64,000 nucleotides of DNA from UBA5109 sp965661005. GTDB lineage: Bacteria; Pseudomonadota; Gammaproteobacteria; Pseudomonadales; Pseudohongiellaceae. Location: the NCBI GenBank assembly GCA_965661005.1, contig CBFICB010000002.1:1-64000 (forward strand), in the 5' to 3' direction. Each line of letters starts with the position of its first letter. Positions within the stretch are counted from its first letter, which is position 1. Made by a program: the position numbers and the translations under genes. This document shows positions 18,795-27,765 of the stretch, piece by piece. The notes below the pieces were generated by a model. The model was not told the origin of the DNA and did not search any database. It saw only the letters and a list, made by a program, of their open reading frames with translations.

Positions 18795-21386
18795 TTATTT
18801 CTTGGTAAACGTCAGCTTATCATTCTCTAGTTTCACAAGAATCGTATCTCCTCGTAAAAAATCACCGGATAAAACACTTTGTGCCAAGGAGTTCTCCAGC
18901 CAGGTTTGGATTGCTCTTTTCAGTGGTCTAGCACCGTAAACTGGATCAAAGCCCAATGCTGCAATTTTATCCAAAACGCCTTCTGCAAACTCCAGTTTTA
19001 GGTCGTTATCTTGTAGGCGCTCATCCAGAAGCTGCAATTGAATTTGTGCAATTCCCTTAACCTGTTCACTGGCAAGAGGATGAAACACAACCAGCTCATC
19101 TATCCTGTTAATAAATTCCGGCCTGAAATGATTAGTAACCACTTCCAGCACTGAACTCTTCACTGATTCATAACTGGCATCAGTATCAGAATTGGCGCTC
19201 ATCAATTCCTGAATTTTGTCAGACCCAAGATTAGAGGTCATGACAATTACCGTATTACGAAAATCGACTGTGCGACCATGTCCGTCAGTGAGCCGCCCGT
19301 CATCAAGGACCTGAAGTAAAATATTAAATACATCAGGGTGAGCTTTTTCAATTTCATCAAGGAGTAAAACAGCATAAGGACGTCGTCGAACTGCTTCAGT
19401 AAGATACCCCCCTTCTTCATAACCAACGTACCCAGGAGGCGCCCCAATTAACCTGGCGACTGAATGACGCTCCATAAATTCTGACATATCAATGCGCACC
19501 ATAGCCTCTTCTGTATCAAAGAGGAATTGCGCCAGGGATTTACAAAGTTCAGTTTTACCGACACCGGTTGGGCCAAGAAACAGAAAGGATCCATTTGGGC
19601 GGCGCGGATCGGATAAGCCTGATCGAGAACGCCTTACAGCATTGGCAACGGCGGAGATGGCTTCATCCTGCCCAATGACTCTTTCGTGTAAAGCTTCTTC
19701 CATTCGCAATAACTTTTGCTTATCGCCCTCCAGCATTTTTGATATAGGAATACCTGTAGCTCTAGATACCACTACGGCTATTTCTTCATCTGTAACTTTG
19801 TTTCTCAACAATTTCATTTCTATATTGTCAGAGCTTGCAGCAACTTCTAGCTGTTTTTCCAGGCCCGGAATGATGCCGTATTGTAATTCTGACATGCGCG
19901 CTAAATTTGAATTACGACTCGCTGCTTCCAAATCGATTCTGGCTTGCTCGAGATCACTTTTTATTTTTTGTGAACCTTGCAAGGTTATTTTTTCTGCGCG
20001 AAGAATTTCATCTAAGTCAGCGAATTCTGTTTCTAGTTTTTGAATATCAGATTCAAGTTTTTCCAAGCCTTTCTGAGACACTTTATCTGTTTCTTTTTTT
20101 AGTGCTTCTCGTTCAATTTTTAATTGAATTAAACGCCGTTCCAGACGGTCCATCTCTTCTGGTTTCGAATCAATTTCCATTCTAATCAGACTTGCTGCTT
20201 CATCGATCAGATCAATAGCTTTATCGGGTAATTGCCTATCAGTAACATATCGTTGTGATAATTTTGTGGCTGCGATAATTGCAGAGTCTGTGATGTTAAC
20301 GCCGTGATGTACTTCATAGCGTTCTTTCAGTCCACGTAAGATCGCAATGGTATCTTCCTCAGAAGGCTCATCAACCAGCACTTTCTGAAAGCGTCTTTCC
20401 AGAGCAGCATCCTTTTCAATGTCTTTCCTGTACTCATCTAATGTTGTGGCACCCACACAGTGCAATTCGCCACGAGCCAGTGCTGGCTTAAGCATATTAC
20501 CTGCGTCCATAGAGCCTTCTGCTTTACCTGCACCAACAATGGTATGGATTTCATCTATAAATAAAATGACTGAACCTTCCTGTTTGCCAAGCTCACTTAG
20601 AACAGCTTTCAAGCGTTCTTCAAACTCTCCTCGAAATTTGGCACCAGCAATCAAAGCACCCATATCAAGTGATAGAATGCGTTTACCTTTTAAACCTTCC
20701 GGCACTTCACCATTAACAATACGCTGTGCCAAACCATCAACTATGGCTGTTTTACCTACACCAGGTTCACCGATCAAGACCGGATTATTTTTGGTTCGAC
20801 GTTGCAATACCTGAATGGTACGACGAATCTCATCGTCCCTGCCGATGACCGGATCCAGTTTTCCTTCTTTTGCTTTTGCCGTTACATCGACTGTATATTT
20901 CTGTAATGCTTGATGTGAACCATCAGATTCACTGTCGTCACCAGCGTTATCACCATGTAAGTTTTTAATGGCATTTTCCATCGCCTGCTTAGATACAGAA
21001 AAAGAGTTAAGAAGTTTTCCCAGCTCCCCTTTATCTTGCATAGCCGCAAGTAAAACATTTTCACTGGAAATGAACTGCCCACCTTTTTGTTGCGAAATTT
21101 TATCCGCAACATTTAATAGCCTTGCAAGCTCTTGTGAAAAGTTTACATCTCCATCACTATCTGGAACGATTGGTAAGTCATCAATGATAGTTTGCAAACC
21201 AAGTTGAACCTGCTTTATATCAAAGCCTGTTTGCATCAATAAAGGCTTGATGGATCCACCCTTTTGATTTACCATGGCCGACATTAAATGTACAGGAGCA
21301 ATCTGATTGTGGTCTTTACCTACAGCCAGTGATTGCGCATCAGCGAGAGCCATTTGTAATTTATTAGTTAATTTATCCATCCGCAC
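18795..21386 (-). CDS. clpB: ATP-dependent disaggregase chaperone ClpB
   Basis: A hexameric AAA+ Hsp104-type chaperone that, with DnaK, rescues aggregated proteins in the cytoplasm. Visible parts are the Clp N-domain (DKLTNKLQMALADAQSLAVG), first Walker A GEPGVGKT, Walker B LFIDEIHT, the long coiled-coil middle domain (MDRLERRLIQLKIEREALKK and following), second Walker A GPTGVGKT and Walker B LLLDEIEK. The frame is open to 21413, but the GTG at 21386 gives MRMDKLTNK, matching E. coli ClpB, for 863 residues. A consensus sigma-32 promoter lies at 21434-21459. It closes the rluD-pgeF-clpB order common in gammaproteobacteria. Confidence 0.97.
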   Translation of the reverse strand: MRMDKLTNKLQMALADAQSLAVGKDHNQIAPVHLMSAMVNQKGGSIKPLLMQTGFDIKQVQLGLQTIIDDLPIVPDSDGDVNFSQELARLLNVADKISQQKGGQFISSENVLLAAMQDKGELGKLLNSFSVSKQAMENAIKNLHGDNAGDDSESDGSHQALQKYTVDVTAKAKEGKLDPVIGRDDEIRRTIQVLQRRTKNNPVLIGEPGVGKTAIVDGLAQRIVNGEVPEGLKGKRILSLDMGALIAGAKFRGEFEERLKAVLSELGKQEGSVILFIDEIHTIVGAGKAEGSMDAGNMLKPALARGELHCVGATTLDEYRKDIEKDAALERRFQKVLVDEPSEEDTIAILRGLKERYEVHHGVNITDSAIIAATKLSQRYVTDRQLPDKAIDLIDEAASLIRMEIDSKPEEMDRLERRLIQLKIEREALKKETDKVSQKGLEKLESDIQKLETEFADLDEILRAEKITLQGSQKIKSDLEQARIDLEAASRNSNLARMSELQYGIIPGLEKQLEVAASSDNIEMKLLRNKVTDEEIAVVVSRATGIPISKMLEGDKQKLLRMEEALHERVIGQDEAISAVANAVRRSRSGLSDPRRPNGSFLFLGPTGVGKTELCKSLAQFLFDTEEAMVRIDMSEFMERHSVARLIGAPPGYVGYEEGGYLTEAVRRRPYAVLLLDEIEKAHPDVFNILLQVLDDGRLTDGHGRTVDFRNTVIVMTSNLGSDKIQELMSANSDTDASYESVKSSVLEVVTNHFRPEFINRIDELVVFHPLASEQVKGIAQIQLQLLDERLQDNDLKLEFAEGVLDKIAALGFDPVYGARPLKRAIQTWLENSLAQSVLSGDFLRGDTILVKLENDKLTFTKK

Positions 21387-21433
21387 TGTGAGTACCTTGC
21401 TATTAAAAATCACACGGTTTCATTGTGTAATAG

Positions 21434-21459
21434 ATGGGGGTGGAATCAATTGATTCAAG
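21434..21459 (-). promoter_or_regulatory. Heat-shock (sigma-32) promoter of clpB
   Basis: The minus strand reads CTTGAA (21454-21459), a 14-bp spacer, then CCCCAT (21434-21439), an exact match to the sigma-32 -35 and -10 core. It sits about 50 bp before the clpB start, in the gap after pgeF, so clpB can be induced separately from the genes upstream. Confidence 0.88.
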
Positions 21460-21469
21460 TCAGCAGAAT

Positions 21470-22144
21470 TTAATTTAACCAAATCAAACTGGTTATTCTT
21501 CCGCTATCCTTGTTACGACGATAGGAATAAAAATTAGCTGGATCACAGTAGGTGCATAATCCGCCACCACTAATATTAGTAACACCAGCAGCAGACAGTC
21601 GAGCTTGTGCAAGCTTGTATAGATCGGCCATCCACTTGCCAGGCTTTTGACCTGACACAAACGCGGAGAGCACAGAATGTTGAATGCTTGTATCAGATTT
21701 TTCTATAAATAAGTCTCGTACTTCTTCACCTACCTCAAAATGGCATGGACCAATAGCCGGCCCAAACCAGACAATTATTTGCTTTCGATCAGACTTGAAT
21801 TTTTCCACTGTGTTTTCTAGGACGCCGGCTGCTAATCCACGCCAACCTGCGTGAGCCAAAGCAATTTCAGTGCCCTGCTGATCAGTAAAAAAAACAGGAA
21901 GGCAATCAGCTGTATGAATTCCACAGACAAGGTCTGTGGTTTCAGTGTAAATAGCATCTGCTGCAGGATTTATACTCTCAACTCCGCCACTTAAATGAAA
22001 CACATCAGTCCCGTGCACTTGTTGCTGGTATTGCACCTCTTTGTGTTGGAGAACATTTTCAAGCTCAGCATGTTTTGTTGATACAAAAGCATTAACGTTT
22101 GCTGGCGCAGGCCAACCTGCTTTTATAAGGCCTTTATTGCTCAT
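21470..22144 (-). CDS. pgeF: Peptidoglycan editing factor PgeF, laccase-domain protein (YfiH family)
   Basis: A protein of about 224 residues. It carries the family motifs QVHGTDVFHL, ADCLPVFFT, AHAGWRGLAAGV, GPAIGPCHFEVGEEV and CTYCDPANFYSYRR, with the zinc-site histidines and cysteine in place. PgeF removes misincorporated serine from peptidoglycan precursors, and related proteins also act on purine nucleosides. The frame is open to an ATG at 22153, but Met4 (22144, MSNKGLIKAGWP) fits homologues better. It overlaps the end of rluD by about 11 bp, indicating coupling. Confidence 0.9.
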   Translation of the reverse strand: MSNKGLIKAGWPAPANVNAFVSTKHAELENVLQHKEVQYQQQVHGTDVFHLSGGVESINPAADAIYTETTDLVCGIHTADCLPVFFTDQQGTEIALAHAGWRGLAAGVLENTVEKFKSDRKQIIVWFGPAIGPCHFEVGEEVRDLFIEKSDTSIQHSVLSAFVSGQKPGKWMADLYKLAQARLSAAGVTNISGGGLCTYCDPANFYSYRRNKDSGRITSLIWLN

Positions 22145-23090
22145 GATCCGCATTTAAAACTGATAACAAATCCAGAATATCCTGAGGCAGTTCTGATTCC
22201 CATTCCATATACTCTCCTGTTGTCGGATGTTCCAAACCCAACCTCCAGGCGTGTAAAGCCTGTCTCTTAAAATTTGCGATCATTGCAATTAAGTCAGGAC
22301 TGGCAGCTTTTGGAACTTTAGGTCTGCCGCCATATACCTGATCTCCGACCAAGGGGAATCCAATATGTGCTAAATGAACTCTAATTTGGTGGGTTCGTCC
22401 CGTTTCCAGCTTCACCACCAACTGTGTATGTGCCCTGAATTTCTTTAGCACTCGATAGTGTGTGACAGCATTTTTACCGTTTTGCTCTGATACAACAGCT
22501 CTTTTGGTTCTATGAACGGGATGCCTGCCCAAGGGTGCATCTATGCTTCCACCAGCTGTTACCAGTCCCACCGCTATAGCTTGATATTCTCGACTTATTT
22601 CTCGTGCTTGAATTTGCTCAATTAAACTCTGATGACTATCGAGGGTACGAGCCACCACCATCAAGCCACTAGTCTCTTTATCTAGACGATGCACTATACC
22701 TGCGCGTGGAACATTTCCTAATTCCGGATAATGATACAGTAGAGCATTGAGCAGTGTTCCTGAATAATTGCCGGCCGCTGGATGTACAACCAAACCATCC
22801 GCCTTATTTATTATTAAAAGGCTCTCATCTTCATACATGATATTTAGCGGCAAAGGTTCCGCCTGCCACTGTTCCTGGAACTCCTCATGGGCTGATAAGG
22901 TTATTAGTTCACCCCCTAAAAGCTTTTGTTTATTTTTGGCTTGATGCCCATCTACCAATAAACTGCCATCTTGTATCCACTTTTGTAGGCGAGCTCTGGA
23001 AAAATTAGGAAACATAGTTGAAGCAACCTGATCCAGGCGTAAGCCTGCTTGATCAGAACTAACTTCCCCTTCCAAATTAAACTTTTCCAT
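22134..23090 (-). CDS. rluD: 23S rRNA pseudouridine(1911/1915/1917) synthase RluD
   Basis: A 318-residue enzyme modifying helix 69 of 23S rRNA, needed for normal ribosome assembly. The N-terminal S4 domain is seen in LRLDQVASTMFPNFSRARLQ. The catalytic aspartate lies in RLDKETSGLMVVA, and the C-terminal signature is GRTHQIRVHLAHIGFPLVGD. The gene is divergent from bamD and heads the rluD-pgeF-clpB set, an arrangement conserved in gammaproteobacteria. Confidence 0.95.
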   Translation of the reverse strand: MEKFNLEGEVSSDQAGLRLDQVASTMFPNFSRARLQKWIQDGSLLVDGHQAKNKQKLLGGELITLSAHEEFQEQWQAEPLPLNIMYEDESLLIINKADGLVVHPAAGNYSGTLLNALLYHYPELGNVPRAGIVHRLDKETSGLMVVARTLDSHQSLIEQIQAREISREYQAIAVGLVTAGGSIDAPLGRHPVHRTKRAVVSEQNGKNAVTHYRVLKKFRAHTQLVVKLETGRTHQIRVHLAHIGFPLVGDQVYGGRPKVPKAASPDLIAMIANFKRQALHAWRLGLEHPTTGEYMEWESELPQDILDLLSVLNADHEQ

Positions 23091-23220
23091 ACTTTTACGG
23101 TCTATTAAAGGTAGATGATTATCTTAATTGGACATAGTACACTGCGTCAGCGAAATATCGAATTATCCAGATGCATTTAATTTAAAGCCAGTGACTAAAA
23201 TTTATAAAACCCAGATCATA

Positions 23221-24246
23221 GTGAAAAGATATCTATTACTTCCCCTTCTAAGCATCATTATTATCACACTCACTGCCTGTGCCTCTGATGATGAATTTGC
23301 GGAATCGACTGAAGAGTTTCTCTACAATGAGGCTGTTGACTCACTTCGCAACAATGCCTTTAGTACAGCTATTGAATATTTTCAGCAGCTAGAAGCCCTG
23401 TTTCCGTTTGGACAATATGCCGCTCAAGCTCAAATCGAGCTGGTTTACGCTTATTATAGAGCCGGGGAAGCTGAATCTGCACGTGCAGCAGCAGACAGAT
23501 TCATTCGCCTATACCCAGATGATGAAAATATTGATTATGCCTATTACATGAAAGGACTTGCCTTTTACACTGAGGATGCCAGTTTTTTCGGCCGTTTTCT
23601 CCCTACTGACCCCAGTAAAAGAGACCCTGGAAATGCTCGAGAATCATTTACCGACTTTGCTCAACTGGTCACTCGTTTTCCAAACAGCCCTTATACTGCC
23701 GATGCTCGAGCACGAATGATTTATTTACGCAATCTACTGGCAAATTATGAAATAAACGTTGCAGAATTCTATATTAAAAGACAGGCTTTCCTTTCAGCAC
23801 TGAACCGCGCAAGATATGTTGTTGAAAATTACCAGGAAGCTCCTGCCGTTCCCCGGGCAATGGAAATTATGACTGAGATGTACTTACGCTTGGGCTTAAA
23901 TGATCTCGCAGACAATAGTTTGGCCATTCTTAAGGCAAACTATCCAGATAGCAATCAGCTCGATGAAAATGGAAATTTTATCGTTTCTACACAAATTACT
24001 GACCCATCTCTTCTATATTCTGTGACTTTTGGCTTGTTGGGTTCAAATAAACGAGATGCCCCTCTTGCGCCGACTAGCCGTCCTCAAAACACCGATACAG
24101 CTTTTGGCTTTGACGTTGCAGCAGAGCCACAAATTGAAGAAGAAGAAAGATCATTGCTCAATATACTGACATTGGGGATGTTGGGGAATGCAGGAGCACA
24201 AGAGTCTCAAGAAGAAAGTAATAGTGATGACACTACAGAAAATTAA
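23221..24246 (+). CDS. bamD: Outer-membrane assembly lipoprotein BamD with a long C-terminal tail
   Basis: The lipoprotein of the BAM complex that folds beta-barrel proteins into the outer membrane. The GTG at 23221 gives a signal VKRYLLLPLLSIIIITLTAC with the lipobox cysteine at residue 20. The frame stays open upstream to 23128, but that stretch is not signal-like. TPR-type helices follow (YNEAVDSLRNNAFSTAIEYF, YAAQAQIELVYAYYRAGEAE, PDDENIDYAYYMKGLAFY). The typical BamD core ends near residue 250. About 90 extra residues, acidic at the end, follow here (341 in all). It is divergent from rluD, the usual context. Its stop overlaps that of the convergent transporter. Confidence 0.93.
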   Translation: MKRYLLLPLLSIIIITLTACASDDEFAESTEEFLYNEAVDSLRNNAFSTAIEYFQQLEALFPFGQYAAQAQIELVYAYYRAGEAESARAAADRFIRLYPDDENIDYAYYMKGLAFYTEDASFFGRFLPTDPSKRDPGNARESFTDFAQLVTRFPNSPYTADARARMIYLRNLLANYEINVAEFYIKRQAFLSALNRARYVVENYQEAPAVPRAMEIMTEMYLRLGLNDLADNSLAILKANYPDSNQLDENGNFIVSTQITDPSLLYSVTFGLLGSNKRDAPLAPTSRPQNTDTAFGFDVAAEPQIEEEERSLLNILTLGMLGNAGAQESQEESNSDDTTEN

Positions 24247-25916
24247 ACTTCTTTATCCCCTTTATCCCCATATTCATCCCAGTAAGTCTTAACTAAAGAT
24301 TTCATTTCCTTCCGCATTAACATGATGCCCAGTAAATTTGGAAGAGTCATCAATACAATAGCTACCGCTGCTATATTCCATACAAGCGTTGTATCGATGA
24401 ATGAGGCAATAAAAAAAGCAAAACAATAGAAAATTCTATATGGCATAACTGCTCTAAAACCAAACAGATAAATAATCGCCCTATCACCATAATAAGACCA
24501 GGCTATGGCTGTAGAAAATGCAAACAGCACTAAGGATAAAGTAACAATATACTGGCCATTTTCCCCAAACAAACCAAAACCAAAAGCAGTAGTCGTTAGC
24601 GCAGCAGAATGGAGTAATGATTTTCCACGCAAGCTAATTTCAGGATTCTGGATAGTGCCATCAACAATTTCAATTTGCCCGCTATACAACTCATCAGCAA
24701 TATAAAAGCTGACCTCTTCAGCAAAAGATCGCGCATGTAAAACCGTAAATTCAGGATTCTGAGCTTCTCCACTAACAACATTTGCACTACCGGAATATAA
24801 GCTCACTCCGTCTGCCTCTCCAAATGCTAGGTATTCCGTAATAAGTGTCCGGTCGCTTTCGTTTTGCTCTAGATATAATCCATCCAGCAACAGCAAATCG
24901 GCCGTTTGAAACTCATTTTCAAATTTTTCAGTCCAGACTCCTGAAGATAAAATTACCAACCCGGTTATAGTGCAGATAACCAAGGTATCAATAAAAGGTT
25001 CCAGCAATGAAACCATACCCTCAGAAACATGCTCGTCAGCTTTTGCAGAAGCATGGGCAATGGCCGCTGAACCCTGGCCAGCCTCATTGGAATATAAGCC
25101 TCTGCCCACACCACGATTAAAAGCAAAGGCAAAAGTGGCTCCCAGAAAACCTCCCGATGCTGCAGAGCCGCTAAAAGCATCACGGAATATACTGAAAAAT
25201 GAAGGAATAATATTGCCGTAATTCATAATAATTACAGACAAAGCTCCGATTAAATATATCGTTGCCATAGTAGGAACAATGGTTGCTGCCACATGCGCAA
25301 TACGTTTTATGCCGCCAACAATCACCATCCCTAGCAACACAGCAAGAACGCCTCCTGTAACAATTGGCTGGATTCCGAAGCTGGCATCAACACTACTGGC
25401 AATATTATTTATTTGTGGAAGATTGCCTGTGCCTATAGAGCAAATTACCGTTGCTATAGCAAAAAACATCGCCAGCCAATGCATTTTTAGGCCGTGCTCC
25501 ATGTAATACATAGGACCACCAGACATAGTGCCATTAGCCGCTTTTACTCGATATTTATGTGAAAGGCTGACCTCAACCATCTTGGTCGCCATACCCAGAA
25601 ATGCGGTCATCCACATCCAAAATAAAGCTGCCGGTCCACCAATATATATCGCTAAGCCTACGCCTCCGATATTACCAGTGCCTACTGTTCCGGAAAGAGC
25701 CGTTGAAAGAGCCTGAAAGTGAGTGGTATCACCGGGGTCATCCGATTTTTCATACTTACCACGTAAGACGGCCCATGCATGGGTAAAAAATCGTACTTGG
25801 GGAAATCGCAGGTAGACAGTAAAAAACAGACCAACTCCCAGTAAAATAAATGGGAACCATGCTGACCCGCCTAGATAACCGTCTAATGTTAAAAGTAATG
25901 AATTAAAGCCTTCCAT
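24243..25916 (-). CDS. AGCS-family sodium:alanine/glycine symporter with a large loop insert
   Basis: A 557-residue multi-spanning inner-membrane transporter. Family hallmarks are SGTVGTGNIGGVGLAIYIGGP, MWMTAFLGMATKMVEVSLSHKYR, NRGVGRGLYSNEAGQGSAAIAHASA and the late WSYYGDRAIIYLFG. It should import alanine, glycine or D-alanine with sodium. Residues 331-440 form a hydrophilic insert absent from many relatives. Within it, the pattern LYSG...NPE...R occurs twice (373-400 and 410-437), suggesting an internal duplication. Transcription converges on bamD with overlapping stop codons. Confidence 0.92.
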   Translation of the reverse strand: MEGFNSLLLTLDGYLGGSAWFPFILLGVGLFFTVYLRFPQVRFFTHAWAVLRGKYEKSDDPGDTTHFQALSTALSGTVGTGNIGGVGLAIYIGGPAALFWMWMTAFLGMATKMVEVSLSHKYRVKAANGTMSGGPMYYMEHGLKMHWLAMFFAIATVICSIGTGNLPQINNIASSVDASFGIQPIVTGGVLAVLLGMVIVGGIKRIAHVAATIVPTMATIYLIGALSVIIMNYGNIIPSFFSIFRDAFSGSAASGGFLGATFAFAFNRGVGRGLYSNEAGQGSAAIAHASAKADEHVSEGMVSLLEPFIDTLVICTITGLVILSSGVWTEKFENEFQTADLLLLDGLYLEQNESDRTLITEYLAFGEADGVSLYSGSANVVSGEAQNPEFTVLHARSFAEEVSFYIADELYSGQIEIVDGTIQNPEISLRGKSLLHSAALTTTAFGFGLFGENGQYIVTLSLVLFAFSTAIAWSYYGDRAIIYLFGFRAVMPYRIFYCFAFFIASFIDTTLVWNIAAVAIVLMTLPNLLGIMLMRKEMKSLVKTYWDEYGDKGDKEV

Positions 25917-26015
25917 TGGCTAAGCATGTTATAACTTCGTGTATTATTTAACAAACTGAAACAATAAATATATTTATTTACGGACGTACCGATAAGCAAT
26001 CAGCTCATACTTTAT

Positions 26016-26588
26016 CTATTTTGATCTTTCTACAGTTTTCAATAATTTGGTTAAAGCCTCGATCTCAGGTTTATTGAGCAAAATTTCATTTAGGCCAAGA
26101 CCATCTAATTCATGCGGAAAAACCAGCCAGTCATCTTTTTCATGAAGATAAAAATCGGGAACTCTTGATGTTTGATTTTTTTTAGGCTTGAAATAAGGCG
26201 TGGCTACTTTGATTTCAGGCAATTTATTTTCGTATTGGGCATCTATATCCAGAACGATCTGATTAATGCTTAAACCACTGTCAAACACATCGTCAACGAG
26301 TAACAGCTTGTCATTCGCGGATATATGTTTAACTAAATAATCTAGACCATCTACCTTTACTTCAGATGCCCTGTCTTCAATGCCGGTATAATGTGATGTA
26401 CGAATAGCAAAATGATCGCACTCAATACCAAAATATTTAAGCAGCTCTTGAACAGCAATTGCTACAGGAGCGCCGCCTCGCCAAACGCCCACAATAAAGT
26501 TAGGTCTATAATCGCTTTCTAGAACCTTGATTGCCAAACTAAATGAGTCATCAAGTAATTGCTGAGCGCTTATATAATGCTTGGTCAC
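26016..26588 (-). CDS. Phosphoribosyltransferase, purine-salvage type
   Basis: A 190-residue protein. The PRPP-binding loop LLLVDDVFDSGLS lies at residues 95-107, preceded by VGVWRGGAPVAIAVQELL (33-50). This layout fits the hypoxanthine/xanthine phosphoribosyltransferase group, which converts a free purine base and PRPP to the nucleotide. The acidic pair before DSG is intact. The precise base cannot be assigned. It stands alone between the AGCS gene and the first Anbu gene, with about 190 bp upstream. Confidence 0.82.
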   Translation of the reverse strand: MTKHYISAQQLLDDSFSLAIKVLESDYRPNFIVGVWRGGAPVAIAVQELLKYFGIECDHFAIRTSHYTGIEDRASEVKVDGLDYLVKHISANDKLLLVDDVFDSGLSINQIVLDIDAQYENKLPEIKVATPYFKPKKNQTSRVPDFYLHEKDDWLVFPHELDGLGLNEILLNKPEIEALTKLLKTVERSK

Positions 26589-26780
26589 TTTAATTCCAAT
26601 ATGTCATGAACAGGATAAGGACTTGGTGGCAAAGATTTTATGTTGATTCATGCTGGAAATCTAATCGGATTAAAATGGCTGAACAACTGATAACCTAGAG
26701 AGTATAAAAATAATTCTGTTAGGCAATAGATAGTTCAGCTAGAATTGATTCTTAAATAATAACTACATTTTGCTGACCCC

Positions 26781-27539
26781 ATGACTTATTGCATAGCCAT
26801 TTCTGTAAATGCTGGCATCGTATTTTGCTCAGACTCAAGAACCAATACCGGTATTGATCAGATAAGTACATATAGCAAGATGTTTAGCTTTAATGCAGAA
26901 CCTGACCGACAGTTTGTTTTATTGTCAGCAGGCAACCTTGCTACCAGCCAATCAACACTAACCCAGTTACGACAAGATATTCGCAATAACGCCCCTGTTA
27001 ACATGAATTCAGTCTCTACCATTGGAGAAGCTGCTGACTATATCGGCCAGGTATATCTCGAAAAGCTGGAAAAACATGGTGGTTCATATAGTGATTTCGA
27101 ATCCTCTTTCCTGCTAGGAGGACAAATTAAAGGCAGCCAACACCGAGTAGTGAAAATTTATTCTGCAGGAAATCACATAACCAGTTCTGCAGATACGCCA
27201 TACCTCCAAATTGGAGAAAGCAAATACGGTACGCCAATCCTGGACAGAATTATTAATCTTGATACTTCTCTTGAAACAGCTGCGCTTTGCGCCTTGGTAT
27301 CAATGGACTCAACTATACGCAGTAATTTGGCAGTCGGCCCTCCAGTCGAAATATTAACCTACAAAGCCAACGAATTTGCTTTAAGTAACTATAATCGCTT
27401 TGATGAAGACAGTGAATATCTCAGGGAATTGAAGAAAAACTGGGATCAAAAATTAAAAGAAGCTTTTAATCTGCTGCCTCCTCTCGCATGGGCCGCTACT
27501 TGGGAGAAAAACGCCGAGAATAACAATGAGGTTGTTTAG
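26781..27539 (+). CDS. Anbu, proteasome-type peptidase (copy 1)
   Basis: A 252-residue member of the bacterial proteasome-related Anbu family, related to HslV and 20S beta subunits. The nucleophile would be Thr2 after removal of Met1 (MTYCIAISVN). The partner residues are Asp18 in CSDSRTN and Lys33 in YSKMF. Anbu particles are thought to be self-compartmentalised and need no dedicated ATPase, and the substrate is unknown. The downstream minus-strand genes encode the alpha-E and ATP-grasp proteins that usually accompany Anbu. A close paralogue lies at 41930-42679 on the opposite strand. No clear Shine-Dalgarno precedes the ATG. Confidence 0.92.
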   Translation: MTYCIAISVNAGIVFCSDSRTNTGIDQISTYSKMFSFNAEPDRQFVLLSAGNLATSQSTLTQLRQDIRNNAPVNMNSVSTIGEAADYIGQVYLEKLEKHGGSYSDFESSFLLGGQIKGSQHRVVKIYSAGNHITSSADTPYLQIGESKYGTPILDRIINLDTSLETAALCALVSMDSTIRSNLAVGPPVEILTYKANEFALSNYNRFDEDSEYLRELKKNWDQKLKEAFNLLPPLAWAATWEKNAENNNEVV

Positions 27540-27765
27540 CTTCTTCTTATAACGAATTAGCTCTTGTTTGTTTTTTGCTGTTTAGTTAACTATCTATAGC
27601 TTGGATCTTTTCAGGTCGGGTTTAGCTCAGATTTATTTTGCTCAGGTCTCTTAAGAAACCTTAATTAGACGGTAAAAACTGCCATCTTCGATTATTTAAT
27701 TAATCCATTTAATCTAGGTAGTCGGCGGCTTGACTGTCTCTGAAAAATAAAATTATTGCTGAACA

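Noticed and set aside
19492..20043. 183-codon plus-strand frame inside clpB
   Set aside because: Antisense shadow of a strongly conserved gene; no protein-like features.
24243..24246. Overlapping stop codons of bamD and the AGCS gene
   Set aside because: Ordinary tight convergent packing in bacteria.
27644..27661. Near-palindrome AGGTCTCTTAAGAAACCT between Anbu copy 1 and the alpha-E gene
   Set aside because: One mismatch and no T-run; between convergent genes it may be a weak terminator, but evidence is too thin.
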